From: Chalara sp. BL73 | Lineage: Eukaryota > Ascomycota > Leotiomycetes > Helotiales | DNA length: 64,000 nucleotides | NCBI GenBank assembly: GCA_918026815.1 | Contig: CAKJVC010000010.1 | Span: 1,552,501 to 1,616,500, forward strand | Direction of reading: 5' to 3' | The notes under the pieces: model-generated | Told to the model about the DNA's origin: nothing | Database searches by the model: none | What the model saw: the letters and a program-made list of their open reading frames with translations, nothing else | Program-made: the position numbers and the translations under genes | Shown here: piece by piece, positions 43,328-54,440 of the stretch | How positions within the stretch are numbered: the stretch's first letter is position 1 | Layout of the letters: the number at the start of each line of letters is the position of its first letter

Positions 43328-43813
43328 CTATCCTTGCCATTTATAATCGTAACAGACCTCAGGAGAATCACAGTGATGACCTGAGAGTGCTGCAATGTTC
43401 CTTTCGCATTGGAGTTGATATCTTAATAGTCTCCCTACTCTGCTAGTGCTTGGGGTTCCGTAAAGGCGACGTTGCACGAAGGCAGTGCTGCACTCGAGAA
43501 CGGGCTCGGATAGGCAGACTTCTTGGAACCAGCGTTGCAACACCGCAGTCGAACCATGCCGTCCCCGATCTGCCAATTCTCGAAGCAAAAGGAATAGTGT
43601 TCCTTCGTAGTATCCACATCCACGGTCTTTCCAATAACGTATATGACCGACAGCCAGCCGGAAGTATGACCGTATGATGCTGAGAAGATTTGAAGAGTCC
43701 TGCAGGACCCAGAGCCCAGCAACTAGCAAAACTTCGCACCAAGTGAGGTAGGAGGAAAGATAGGCCGTAGCGATGGCGATATGGCTATTAAAGGTACTTT
43801 TCCGTTGTGCCAA
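43328..43813 (-). CDS. hypothetical protein (161 aa), unrecognised
   Basis: Open frame MAQRKSTFNSHIAIATAYLS to CYDYKWQG. It has moderately hydrophobic N-terminal segments and an Arg-rich middle. No family recognised. It lies 80 bp downstream of the HET gene on the same strand. It may be chance or part of a decayed 3' end. Confidence 0.25.
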   Translation of the reverse strand: MAQRKSTFNSHIAIATAYLSSYLTWCEVLLVAGLWVLQDSSNLLSIIRSYFRLAVGHIRYWKDRGCGYYEGTLFLLLRELADRGRHGSTAVLQRWFQEVCLSEPVLECSTAFVQRRLYGTPSTSRVGRLLRYQLQCERNIAALSGHHCDSPEVCYDYKWQG

Positions 43814-43893
43814 ATGTGGTTCGTGTACTTGTTCTTTGACCGGTTATCGTGTTCGCGTAGTACTTCAGTTAACACTTAAAGAGCCTGACGAGG

Positions 43894-46043
43894 CTATACA
43901 ATCTTAATGCTCCTAGTTTTGCATCCCTGGAAAAGCGGACAGTATTCTTCCGCCGAATCCCACTCCCCGGACTGTCGATCCCATTCTCCAACCCCAACCC
44001 GTTCATAAGCACCTTTCACAACTGAAGAGTCTTTCAATACCAGGAACCAGATCTCGGGACCCATAACCCTCACTTTACCCGAACTATAGGACTTTCGTCC
44101 TGTGAAGGCGACATATGTGAATAGTCGAAGAAGATAGTATGGTGCATTGAACGATTGAAGCTCATTGTTTCTTTCGCCATTCCGGCAGCATTGCCTTCTG
44201 CATGGGTCTTGATCCTCTCTCTCTTCGCCATGAGAGAGTTCGTCAGGTCGGTCCAGCAATACAGTCGCCTGCTGAAGACCACCCCTGCACACCGGCACAA
44301 GTGGTGCAGTTATCTGAGCATATGCTGACAATACAGGACCGGTAGGATCCAAAGCCACAACGGGCACAGAAACAACAGCGTCAATCCTACAATCCGGTAC
44401 AAGCTTCGGCTGATATTTCCACACCGCGACACCTTTGCGAAACTTGTATTCAACTGGTGCGTCTAGATATGCCCACGACCAAGTCGGCGCACGGAATGGT
44501 GGTATCGGTTTATGCTTGTAGCTGTGATCTTCGGGAGGGACAACACTCCACGTGATATCGTACAGGAACTCTTCTTTCCAGAGTCCGGCGAGATAAGTGT
44601 GAGGTTCGCCCTCGGAATTCTTGAAATTTTCATGAATGAGTTTAGCCAAAGCCGATACTGCTATAAGCTTATCACCAGCGTCTGTGAGAGACCGGTTTGA
44701 GTATTCCTCAACAATTTTCCTCCAATGTTCGAACGGGTTGTTCTGGCGCAGATTGTCTAATTGTGGTCTGAGAGAATAACCTAGTTGCGCAAAATCCATC
44801 GATCGCGGTACCCAAGAGGTATGTCCGCACTCACAGATTGTTCTGTGGGCACACTCCCACGTCATTTCGTTGCCGTCAAAACATAATCTCCGTTTTGAGA
44901 GAATGCTTTCTTGGAGGCACCAGCCGCGTTTGTCCAAAGAGCATCTTTGAGCTCCATCGGGTGATTGAGAAGTAGGAGGTCGTATGAAAAGTGCCTTTCC
45001 AGGGCCTCCAGCTTCCGGCGAAACAAGTGTGACAAGCTTCTGCTGCCATTCCGAACCAAATCTTTGCTTGCCCAGAAATCCTGTCTTGCAGGAGGCAGGT
45101 TCCTCTATGGCAAATGTAATGAGGGCATTTGAGTATATCTCTCGCATCTGAGCCGAGTCACCCAGCCAACTTTCCCTGTCGTCTTGAACTATACACAAAG
45201 AGTCGACCCACAAATATTGGAGCTTGAGCCCTCGGCAGAAAATGACAGCATCATAAATTGTCCTTGGCAGTGATGAAAGTTGAATGCCATGATAATGCGT
45301 CTTCAAAGTCTTGGTTGTCGTCGTCAAGACATCCTTTACGTCAGTTCCCCAACAATAACTCAGACAAACATAAGGTACTGGTTCCGTGGGCTCGAAGAGA
45401 ACAGGATCGTGGCTTTCTACGCCCAATCCTAGGTTGAGTAGACGCCGGGGCGTGTAGGTCGAGACATGGGGGCCGCAATTCTCATCATGAGAAAGGCAGT
45501 GAGACAGCCATTTAGAGGCGCGATCAAAGGCCAGCTCCGATCCGGAATCCGGAATTATATCCAGGCACTGTCTTAGAAGCTTTCTACGATAATAGTTTGG
45601 AGAGTCATTGCCCTTGAAGCCATCGTAAAGTGGATCCTCTGTACAAGTTAATGCCGAGAACGAGATTGACGATATGCGCAGAAACATTAAACCATAAACT
45701 CTGTATAATTGATAATGGCCCTGCAGAGTGGAAATCTCGTACCTGGAGAATGGCGTAGCAACCGAAATGAGTCTACCACCGTCGTATCTGCCAGCCATTT
45801 GCGGCCATCAAACGGTTTGCCAACGAGTAAGCTGATGAGAACGGTGCCGCCCTCATGAAGAACATAGATCAACCCATCGCCAAGCTTCTTTTCTTCTATC
45901 CAACCTGGCTTATAATTCTCAACGACTCGAAGAAGCAATTCGCATTCGGGACATCCCGAAGAGCTGGAAATGTATGTTGATAGAGGCTCGTAGGCTCCGA
46001 ACCGGTTGCGTTCTTCTAAAAATTGAGCATGAGGGCACGGCAT
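43894..46043 (-). CDS. HET-domain protein (heterokaryon incompatibility type)
   Basis: Minus strand, exon 1 46043-45743, intron 45639-45742 (104 bp), exon 2 45638-43894; 681 aa. The HET domain (about residues 183-330) shows the usual blocks: PVPYVCLSYCWGTD, LSSLPRTIYDAVIFCRGL, LQYLWVDSLCIVQDD, AQMREIYSNALITFA. Then come KRGWCLQESILSKRRLCF and a C-terminal part typical for the group (TDAGDKLIAVSALAKLIHENF, LAGLWKEEF, APTWSWAYLDAPVEY). Known: HET proteins trigger growth inhibition or death on encountering non-self partners. A Cys-rich N-terminus (MPCPHAQF .. GCPECELL) may bind metal. Intact and apparently complete. Confidence 0.9.
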
Positions 46044-47831
46044 TGCTGATGAAATCTGGGCAAAAGTTCAAAAGATGTAGGTAAGGCAGCGACTAGGAAG
46101 GAAGTCCATGGTCGGCGATAAGGCTGTTGATGCTGACGTGGCGGACAAAACACGGCGTCTAATTAGCGAATAGCATAGATCTATCTGATCTATTGGCCAA
46201 ATAATCTATTGGCCAATAAATCACCCCTTTTGCCCAACAGAACGGCTATTTGGCCAATGGCACGGCATTGATGAATGCATCAGACAGTAAAGGAGAAAAC
46301 GCTCGATTTAATGCTGGGATTCTCTATTGAGAAGTCACCTCAACTCCACAGCCTTGCCAACCTCAACACCTGATCCACCGCTTTGTGCTAAGGTTTTGGT
46401 TATATAAATCCCTCTCCCCTCCAAGTAAATAGAGCAATAAGCACAATCGTGGAGGTGATGGAGATATCATCTGAGTAAAAAAGACACGTTTATCTTTTAT
46501 CGATACCTATGACCTTGCGATATATGCAGAAATTGTTAACTACAACAAAGCGGGATGTCGCTTTTGCTGTGTTTCACATGTACCTTGGGGGTGTTGCGTC
46601 TGATAATGTGAATGGATTTGACAACAAAAGAACAATCTTGACAACAGAAACTCTCTCTCCAACAAAAACCCTTTCTTCAACAACCCAAAACACCCATCGA
46701 AGACATATCTTTCTCTCCAGGCTGTTGTTGTTGTCGCTATTGCATGATAGCAAGCCGAGATCCCTCAAAACAGCAGTCAGTAGAAGAAGGAGTGCTATAA
46801 GAGATAAGGCGCTGAGCTGACGAGAGGGGATATGCTAATTACAAGCGCTGAATTAGGAAGAGGCATTAGTGCAGGTTTGGCGAGAGGAGTTTGGGAAGAG
46901 AAGCGAATAGAATATTTTGAGGATGGTAAATGGCCCTGGTTAGGACGTGATAAGTAAGAGGGATATTTCAGTTTCTTTGCTATGCTGCAAGCCGCGAATC
47001 CAACTACCACTTTCTGGTTCGAGTTACGGACCCAAAAGAGGCAGTTTAGCTTGTAAGGGGGAAGTTGGAAACAGTGCAAGTGAATTATATAGAGCGTCTA
47101 GTAGAGCGTATTGCTGCTTGTGGAGCGTGGCAAAGAATTAACTTACATGTGGGGATGCCTGAGAAAGAGGGCGAGCCAAGTACTGCTACAACAAACCTTC
47201 CGCGATATCATGCCCTTTGCATCCGTCCCAAGATACGCAGCAATCACGTCAGCCGCCATATACCCAAATCCTCCTACAACTTGCCACCGACATAATTCCA
47301 ACTTGCCATGTTTTGGATTCCATGGTACTCACAAGCACACTATCATGTAAACCCCTCCGTCCTTTCCTGGCGTAACCTCGCCACATGAAGTTTAATGCCC
47401 AGGGACCACGCCAATTCCGGGACCCCGGGACTTCCCCACCAGTGCAGCTTGTCTCCGATAAAACTCTGCATCCTGTTGCTTGCACGGCTTTCCCGCCGAG
47501 CCTAGCTATCACCTTTCCCTTGGCGCACTCTCGCCACTGCATGAATCTTTCAACAGCCACTAGTAAGCAGGAACTCTTCCGTTAAAGCAATTCTCACATT
47601 AATATGACTTAGCTTTGCTCTGCTTGCATGAAATTCTCTACTTTTCGAGGAGACAGAAGCCTGATGTAATTTCACATTTGCGTAGACCACCATGTTCCAT
47701 TAAGCACTGGCTGTCGTAACCCTCGACATTGCTACCGTGCTGCAGTGATGTGGCCTGGTCTTGCATGAATAACATTTTGCCTAAAAGAGGTGCCAAGCTG
47801 TTGTTTTCCCATTCCCAACCGCTACCCTACT
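46044..47831. other. intergenic, no supported gene
   Basis: 1.8 kb upstream of the HET gene. Notable: three ATTGGCCAA/TTTGGCCAA motifs at 46191-46259. A reading on the minus strand around 47147-47300 (VGGFGYMAADVIAAYLG) is short and unplaced. The open frames at 46509-46820 and 47249-47560 lack any support. Confidence 0.4.
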
Positions 47832-48325
47832 GTTAAGAGAATCGCGCCTCGACTGGTATGGCGGCAACATGCTCATGAGAAGCGCCAGACGATAACACCT
47901 AATATTTGAGCAGTTCTTTCGGACTTTTAAAAGCAATACAGAATAATTTGTCAATTGCCATTACGGAATAATGTCGTACGCATTTGAGGATGGCTACTTG
48001 CGGTAGGGAGAAGTTGGATAGGTGATTAATAGATTGATGCCATGTGAGGTTGAAACTGTGGAGTTCGCTAAGTGGGAGGGCCAGCTCTCCCTGATAAGGG
48101 TCCAGAATTGGCTCCCAGAAGAATTCTTACTATATTTTTATAATATAGTCGGCGGCTGTAGTAGCCAGGAAGCACAAACGAGTCGCCTTCTGCTCAGCCT
48201 AGCACAGGTTTTGCTCACCCACAGCTCAGGTCGGAGGATGGAAATGGGAAAATATCTGTGTCGAGATTCCGATCGTGGTGATGTCGACCCCACCAGTTCA
48301 AATCACCCCACCACCTCCAACAGTA
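47832..48325 (-). repeat. dispersed repeat, copy 2 of an inverted pair
   Basis: Reverse-complement partner of 8505-9009, from TGTTAAGAGAATCGCGCC to the TCGACCCCACCAGTTCAAAT end. Ends are approximate. Confidence 0.7.
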
Positions 48326-48760
48326 GAGGGAACGACCTCCAATCAAGCCTGTGTAACTACGCACTACCTGCTTTGTGAGCACAGGCTGGTCACATTCGTC
48401 TGTGCAATCGTGATGCGTCGGATTTCACAGGCAGTGACATTCCCAGCCCCGTAAACCTCGTGAGTCCATATCCTTGCCCTTCTCTACATAGTACGAAACT
48501 TTCCCTCCACGATATTCCCTATTGGAGTCTGTTACCTTCTGAGGCATTTTGTCCATTCGGGTGACAGCTTTAGGCATCGGCGGGGAGCCGCATCAGGCCC
48601 TTCCAATTTGGGCAAACCGGCGAAGGATGCCAATTCTTGAAGCTGATTCGCTAAGGGATTGAAGGTGAGGCCAAGGGTAGATTAACACACAAAAGGCAGT
48701 CCCCCAGCCTGGATTGTGGGCTTGTACAAAGATTTCAATATTTCATCCGACATCCAGTCT
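48326..48760. other. spacer, no gene recognised
   Basis: Lies between the dispersed repeat and the GNAT remnant. No supported feature. Confidence 0.4.
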
Positions 48761-48763
48761 TGA

Positions 48764-49448
48764 TACCCCTTCTATCGCCCTTACGCCGAACACTATCCAC
48801 AAGATGTCGAACGCTCGTACTTTCGAGAACAACAAGAAGCACTTGGAACGCCAAAAAAGGTATTTACTATGACAGAAGCTGAGACGCCAGCATCGAATTC
48901 AGGTGAGACCGGCACAAAGCAGGTGGTTGGATTTGCGATCTGGAATCTTGCAGCTAGTCAGGCTCCCAAATCGCAGCAACTTAGTGTTGAGCTGGTCGAG
49001 TTCGAAGGTAACATCCATTAAACCTAAAAGATTTACGTTACAACGAATTGACACAAGGTTGAGCAGATCGTAGTGTCGATAAATATCACGGGTTTCTTCT
49101 TTTCAGTGCTGCAGAACATGCGGTGGAAAAGTAAGCTAAACAAATGTTTCATGGATTGTATTGCTCACTAGTTCTAGGTGCTTTGACGGCCATATGGAAT
49201 TAGACAACATGGCTGTGGACCCGGATCATTTTCGGAAGGGCTTCGGAACAATGCTTTGCCGCTACGGCATGGACATCGCAGCTAAGGATAATGTTCCTAT
49301 TGGAGTCATTGCTGCAGAGATGGGCATAAAACTCTATGCTTCCCTGGGATACTCTACTGACGTAAAAGTCACGTTGACTGATGGGCGGGAGAACAAGGAA
49401 GCGAGTGTAGATTTCTGGGTGCAAAAGTGGAGGCCTCACGGAATATAA
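48764..49448 (+). pseudogene. GNAT-family N-acetyltransferase, N-terminus lost
   Basis: Reads PFYRPYAEHYPQDVERSYFR onward through GTKQVVGFAIWNLAAS, then after introns (GTAACA near 49006; acceptor TTTTCAG near 49107; another near 49130-49178) FDGHMELDNMAVDP. It continues DHFRKGFGTMLCRYGMDIA, which contains the acetyl-CoA loop (R-K-G-F-G), and ends GIKLYASLGY .. WRPHGI. A TGA in frame at 48761 and the absence of the family's usual first helices show that the start is missing. A lost upstream exon is also possible. Substrate unknown. Confidence 0.65.
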
Positions 49449-49624
49449 TAGGAACGTTGATTAACTTTACAAAAATGTGTGTAGTTTGCTGTGATTTAAA
49501 TAAGAAAGGTAGTGGAAGCTGTAACAAATAGAGGGCAGCAGGAGGGATTGCAATATAACAGGTAGGAACACGTGACTAGTAATGAGGTTGCAATAGTGAT
49601 GTATTGGTAACGTATGCTTGTTAG

Positions 49625-49801
49625 TGTTGGTTCCATAGGATACCTATCACGTAGCAAAAGGCGTAGTATCTATTGACTTCACTCTTGCTGGTGTGATTAT
49701 GGTTCCTTGATTGATTGTTCTACTAAGATTCTATTCTACGGCTATGGAAGTGTGCGGGCATGTCCCGCATGTCACGTGTCGACATGGATGGCATACCGAC
49801 A
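49625..49801 (+). mobile_element. solo LTR family E (177 bp), nested, TSD GTTAG
   Basis: TGTTGGTTCCATAGG .. GGCATACCGACA, flanked by GTTAG at 49620-49624 and 49802-49806. It lies inside the family D LTR. Confidence 0.85.
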
Positions 49802-49877
49802 GTTAGTCTCGTAGTATAAAAACTCAAGCTTGCCTTTCTCCAGAAAGCTCTAGCTGTTCCTTATATCCTTCAACTGT

Positions 49878-50072
49878 TGTCACGGGGAATGCGGGCAGCC
49901 GAGGCTCGCTTAGCATTCCCTATGTAGCTAGGAGCGCTTGGCGCGCGTCCTAGCTGTACGGGACCTGAGCGTTCCCTTCCTTTTGTATTCTACAAGCGTG
50001 TATTCTACAATAGTATTATATCACTTCGCTCACCTGATTGACTATTCTACAGCTCTGGTTTGCTCCGTCACA
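49878..50072 (+). mobile_element. solo LTR family F (195 bp), nested, TSD ACTGT
   Basis: TGTCACGGGGAATGC .. GCTCCGTCACA, flanked by ACTGT at 49873-49877 and 50073-50077. It lies inside the family D LTR. The only copy of this family in the window. Confidence 0.88.
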
Positions 50073-50235
50073 ACTGTGCTGTAGCTGTCAGCCTGTGGCT
50101 GCTGTAGCTGTATGCCTGTGGCCGGTCATAGGCGGAGCGTGCCGCTTGCAGCCCTGAAAGCACTACAACTGGAAAGCCTTCGGCTTGCCGTTAGGCTGTC
50201 ATGATAGCCATCTCTAACCGGCTCTGGCTGTTACA

Positions 50236-50635
50236 GTTGGAGTCGCCTATATAAAGGCCTGCTCCTACTCTCTACAGTTGTTCCTCATGTTTTTGTATCC
50301 TTAGTACTTTAGACCTATAAGGCAATCACTATCAGCCTATTGTACGCACTCCCATATGCCTCTATTCTAGCCGGTGATTCCTTGCGTCGATACAGCATAA
50401 AGGCAAGGAACACAGGCCAAAACACCGACCTTTTCACGACAATTATCCGACCAGAAGTAGAAGTATAGCGGAACAACAACCGCAAGACCTAGAATCCTGT
50501 TCGGTGTATTGATACATTTTCACTTGAAAATAAAAATTTCCAAGTTTTAAGTGAATTGAATTAGAATTGGATTAATAATTAATTGTTTTGTTAAACTGGC
50601 GGTCTGAATATTCGGTTATTGTCGGTTGCCTACAG
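50236..50635. other. LTR-like flank, unassigned
   Basis: Contains CCTATATAAAGGCC (promoter-like) near 50248 and AT-rich DNA. Probably more retroelement sequence. No coding. Confidence 0.35.
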
Positions 50636-50807
50636 TGTCGGAATGCCTATCACGTAGCAAAAGACGTAGTAGCTATTGACTACGTTCGTGCTGGTGTGAT
50701 TGTGGTTCTGGTTGATTGATTGTTTCTAAGTTACGTGTCGCGAAGAGGTTGTAGGTCCCGAAAAGGACCCACAACTCTTCATGTGACTAGTTACATGCGT
50801 CCCAACA
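50636..50807 (+). mobile_element. solo LTR family E (172 bp)
   Basis: TGTCGGAATGCCTATCACG .. TGCGTCCCAACA. No matching 5-bp flanks; its right end touches the family C remnant. Confidence 0.75.
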
Positions 50808-51026
50808 GTTATTTTGGCTGAACAGGGATCTCGATCCGTAGATCTAGGTGGAAGGATTCAGAGGTGTGAACAACTATCAATTGTCATAACTAAGGGAACA
50901 AGCTACGGACAGAAGAAGGGAAGGAAAGCAGCGCTCTATATACAGGAACTGGCCGGAGGCCAGGATGAGCGAGCTCTGGGGTATCCGGTGCCAAGCTCCA
51001 AGCTCGAAGTGGCCAGGGCCGTGACA
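50808..51026 (-). mobile_element. LTR family C, reverse, truncated at one end
   Basis: The reverse complement aligns with 9506-9793: CTGAACAGGGATCTCGATCC .. GTGGCCAGGGCCGTGACA. The start (TGTAACAACTCAAG in the copy at 63938) is replaced by sequence next to the family E LTR. Confidence 0.75.
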
Positions 51027-51177
51027 TAGTTATTTGTTTTTGCAGAATAAATAAATACAAAATGATCGGCTTTTTTTGCCGCCCCTGCAGCCCAACCATT
51101 GGAGACTAGCCCGACACGTCATAGAATAAGGACATGAGCAGCCCCCCCACCCGGCGCACTGAGGCGTCCACGCCTGA

Positions 51178-51325
51178 TAAACATGAAATATACAATAACG
51201 ATCAGGAGGAATATTGGTGATGCAATTCAGGTTTTCTCTATAGCATGTGTGTATGAAGCATACAGATCTCTAGTGATTTGTGTGCCTGAAAAAGTCTTCA
51301 GCGCTAGCGTTCTCTGCTTAGGCAG
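51178..51325 (-). repeat. dispersed repeat, partner of 10040-10185
   Basis: Reverse-complement similarity to 10040-10185, clearest at AAAGTCTTCAGCGCTAGCG and TGTATGAAGCAT. Confidence 0.55.
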
Positions 51326-51469
51326 AGACATGTCAGGCCACCTGGTCCTCAAATCCTAACAACGCCCGAGCCCACAACCACACACCACACCCCATTATGC
51401 ATCAGGCATCACGCGTTGTCCATCCAGTTTACTCTTCCTTATATCCCATAACAGTGCTTAACAGTGCTG

Positions 51470-51740
51470 TATTCTTGACTCATGGAGCCACGAGCTCTAG
51501 AATTCGGTATCCCGGAAAAGCATTCTATTAGTCGGAACCCACGATATTCTAGACTATACGCCCCCATAGTGGCTGTAAGCCTTCGGCTGGCTGTCGGCTA
51601 CCTTCGTTACTGATGGCTCGCTTCCAGCCTGTAACCGTCCCTAACTGACCCTGGCTGTTACACTAACCGACCTTATTTGTTACATTACCTGTTATATTGC
51701 AACCCCTCCTGCTGCCTCTTTCTGTTACATTACGGGACAG
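51470..51740. mobile_element. family D LTR fragments in opposite orientations
   Basis: A forward end (.. CTGACCCTGGCTGTTACA, ending at 51662) is followed within about 30 bp by a reversed start (GTTACATTACCTGTTATATTG and CCTCCTGCTGCCTCTTTCTGTTACA). Confidence 0.6.
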
Positions 51741-52043
51741 AAGAAGCCAGGCGCTACTCTTCCTCTATCATTGGTCTGCGTCGCCTTCCACGGTAATTGC
51801 CGCCATGGACAAGGGGTTCGGACCCCAGAACCTTTCAGCTCATCAACTACTACCCGCCTCCCTCCCCCCCTGAATTAGTACGAGTGGGTCTAATATTCTT
51901 CACACCCCCATGCTTTACTCTCACCACACCTAACCATTTCTAGCCAATCAGAGCTCTTAAATTGCAGGAAGAGACACTCTACGCAGCACCATAAGAGCGG
52001 CAGAATAACCTGCGTGATATACGTCTGAATGCCTTCATTTTGA

Positions 52044-52984
52044 TTGACGGATCGATATACTACTCCACCACCGTACGGAAATCTGTACGATGTAGACACT
52101 CTACCGTCTGCGCAACCGCATACTCCTCCTTTTGATATTAATGAATTTATTAATATCCCTGATTCTCAAAAGACTATGCAATCATGGGATTCACGTGACG
52201 GTCCTCGTCTAAGGTCACCCTCTCTTTGGCCTACTTCCTCTCTTCTTTCAGACTCTCTTCTCACGTCTACTCACGGCCCTCCTCTCTTCGTTCTAGATTC
52301 TTAAGCCGACTCCTTTCAAGAGCTCTCTCCCTTGCACTTACACATATATAATCCCTCGTACATAGAGTATATACGTGATAAGCGTCTCCAGATCCAAACA
52401 GCTCTCCTTTTTAAGATACCGTGGGCTCAAATCAAGGAGACACTAGACGTTACAGATAGCTAAATATCTTATGCAAATACCACCGTTGTCACGGCACGAG
52501 CTGTGGATCTACAGATACAGAGGGCAGCTGTGGTACTATACGAGAATCTATAGCTAAGGAAGGAAGAGGGGGCTCGGGGAGAGCAGGCTATATATACACG
52601 AGGAGCTCGGGGAGCTCGCCTAATATGGATCACGTGTGCTTGGGAGCACGCGACGTGACAACCGTCTTACGCCACAGAAGAGCAAATCAGGGAGGCATGC
52701 GAAGCTCTATACTCCTAAGAACCCCCCCCCCCCCCAAAAAGAACCGGCTACCTGCATTACCATATCACCGACATATACTATATAAACACATACAGCGCAT
52801 ATTTCCAGAGCTATACGCTGGCGAGAAAGCGATTAGGACAGTATTTCAAGACCTGAAATACTGTAGGCGCACGGCAAGGAAGAAGGGGTTCTCAGAAGAT
52901 CCGGCTGTGTACCGTGAAAGAAGAGAGTTTATTAAGGATGAAATAACTTTGGGAAGAGAGAGTACAGCGTGTATCCTTTACTAA
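52044..52984 (+). pseudogene. Ant1-like transposase, N-terminal half
   Basis: Reads MTDRYTTPPPYGNLYDVDTL to about 52480 with stops (after FVLDS, after DVTDS). It resumes after the family A LTR as RRANQGGMRSSILLRTP and runs to GRESTACILY (stop 52982). It covers the HTH DNA-binding part and the start of the catalytic part. The GRESTACIL segment corresponds to the region just before the first catalytic Asp; a changed TAA now ends it. Confidence 0.7.
52487..52660 (-). mobile_element. solo LTR family A (174 bp), reverse, TSD ACCGT
   Basis: TGTCACGGCACGAG .. CGCGACGTGACA, flanked by ACCGT at 52482-52486 and 52661-52665. Inserted into the Ant1-like transposase. Confidence 0.9.
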
Positions 52985-53127
52985 TGAGATCTGTACCTTT
53001 GGAGGAGCTTATACAAACTCGTGCGTTACTATGAAAGAGGATGGGAGTAATTGCCTTCTCCTTAAGAATGTACGGTATAAGTATTACAAGCTCCTAGCGT
53101 AGATATTTTGGGGTACAATTATGAATA

Positions 53128-53335
53128 CAGTGTTTGAGTTAGTATTTGCATAATACTATGCAGCGTACGCATGGCCAGCATAAGGCTAGTGCTTGCCCCA
53201 ATAAAGGTAATTTTGATACAATAAACACCGTGTTGCTGTGTTTCTTATCTCGATGCTACGGCAACTATCGCACACGGGCCTTATGCTGGGCCTTGCTTAC
53301 GCATAGTATTATGCACAATACTAACTCGAACACTG
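53128..53335. mobile_element. MITE (208 bp) with TA duplication
   Basis: About 38-bp imperfect terminal inverted repeats (CAGTGTTTGAGTTAGTATTT .. AATACTAACTCGAACACTG), flanked by TA at 53126-53127 and 53336-53337. Non-coding, Tc1/mariner-type, inserted in the Ant1-like element. Confidence 0.85.
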
Positions 53336-53530
53336 TATGAATAGAGGGAAGGGTCCTTTCTTATTTTAGAAGAAGGGCTAGGGAATAATAAACTCTTAGC
53401 AATATGACTAAAGGATCCTCTATTTAACAGAGCAATTCATTATACGAGGATATCTACTGTAACGACAGCAATAGGAATAGGTTTTACCGCTGCGCCAACG
53501 GGCCAAAAAGGCACTTGAATTGACCGAAAG

Positions 53531-54073
53531 TGTCACGTGTCACGGTGCCGACCCTGGTCGAGCACGTGCCCTGCTGCCGAGCCACTAGGGCTCCTCGTGT
53601 ATATATAGCCCGCTCTCCTCTAGCTCCCTCTTCCTTCCTTAGCTATAGATTCTCGTATAGTACCACAGCTGCCCTCTGTATCTGTAGATCCACAGCTCGT
53701 GCCGTGATATCACGTCCCGTGCTCCCAAGCACATGTGACCTATATTAGCCGAGCTCTCTGTTAGAAATAGGAGGTATTAGTCAAGAGGAATCAATTAGAG
53801 GATATCACGGCGATGGGATACGGGCTTATAGGAGCGTTATGTGGTGATGATATTTCTACAATTACGGCTGTAATCTGTGTGTGTGCTGTGCGTGAGGTGC
53901 TCTAATAACTAGCTCCTTGGCCTACTTACGTAAGTCGATTCCTAACACTCTCAGAGCGCCTCGTATATATATAGCCTGCTCTCCTCGAGCTCCTCTTCAT
54001 TCCTTATTATAGATTCTCGTATGATACCACCGTTGCCTTCTGTATCTGTAGATCCACAGCGCGTGTCGTGACA
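53531..54073 (+). mobile_element. two directly abutting family A LTRs as one insertion, TSD GAAAG
   Basis: LTR 1 runs from 53531 to about 53709 and LTR 2 from about 53708 to 54073 (interrupted by a family B LTR). Their junction is CGTGATATCACG. The pair is flanked by GAAAG at 53526-53530 and 54074-54078, so it is a single insertion event with no internal region left. Confidence 0.85.
53759..53947 (+). mobile_element. solo LTR family B (189 bp), nested, TSD CTCTC
   Basis: TGTTAGAAATAGGAGG .. GTCGATTCCTAACA, flanked by CTCTC at 53754-53758 and 53948-53952. Youngest layer of the stack. Confidence 0.92.
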
Positions 54074-54119
54074 GAAAGGCCAATTCCGTATTCCGCTATA
54101 TAGGTCACGTAGCTATCGT

Positions 54120-54440
54120 GACATCTACTTAATAGTTACATCTTTTTAGCAAGACAATGCGGGTATATATCAATTAAAGGAGACAAAGGGAACCTCTCTC
54201 TCCGTCGAATCCCTATGATTAAGGTTCCTCCCTACTTACTAGACGTCAACTTAATTGAGCATGCATAGAATTGGACAAAGAATTAGACCGAGGACTACTA
54301 CTAGCACGCATGATATCAGCCTGACAAGATCCCCTTAGCTCAACTAAGGAAGATTATACAAGATGCGTGGGATGCAGTACCGGATAACTATATCCAGGGC
54401 TTATTTGATAGTTGGTGGAGGAGATGTCAAGGCTAATGGA
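54120..54440 (+). pseudogene. Ant1-like transposase, C-terminal part
   Basis: Reads KVPPYLLDVNLIEHA, stop, NWTKN, stop, TEDYY .. YQPDKIPLAQLRKIIQDAWD then AVPDNYIQGLFDSWWRRCQG. The family has Trp where the stops occur (AWNW, NW), so TGG to TAG changes are likely. Confidence 0.75.

Larger units (their letters stand above)
49520..50235 (+). mobile_element. LTR family D copy carrying two nested solo LTRs
   Basis: Starts TGTAACAAATAGAGGG and ends CTCTGGCTGTTACA. The family E and F solo LTRs inside it have perfect 5-bp duplications; removing them leaves about 334 bp that matches the ends of the copy at 37717. Confidence 0.82.

Noticed and set aside
46509..46820. 103-aa frame upstream of the HET gene
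   Set aside because: No motif, Ser/Thr/Arg-rich by composition, no splice context.
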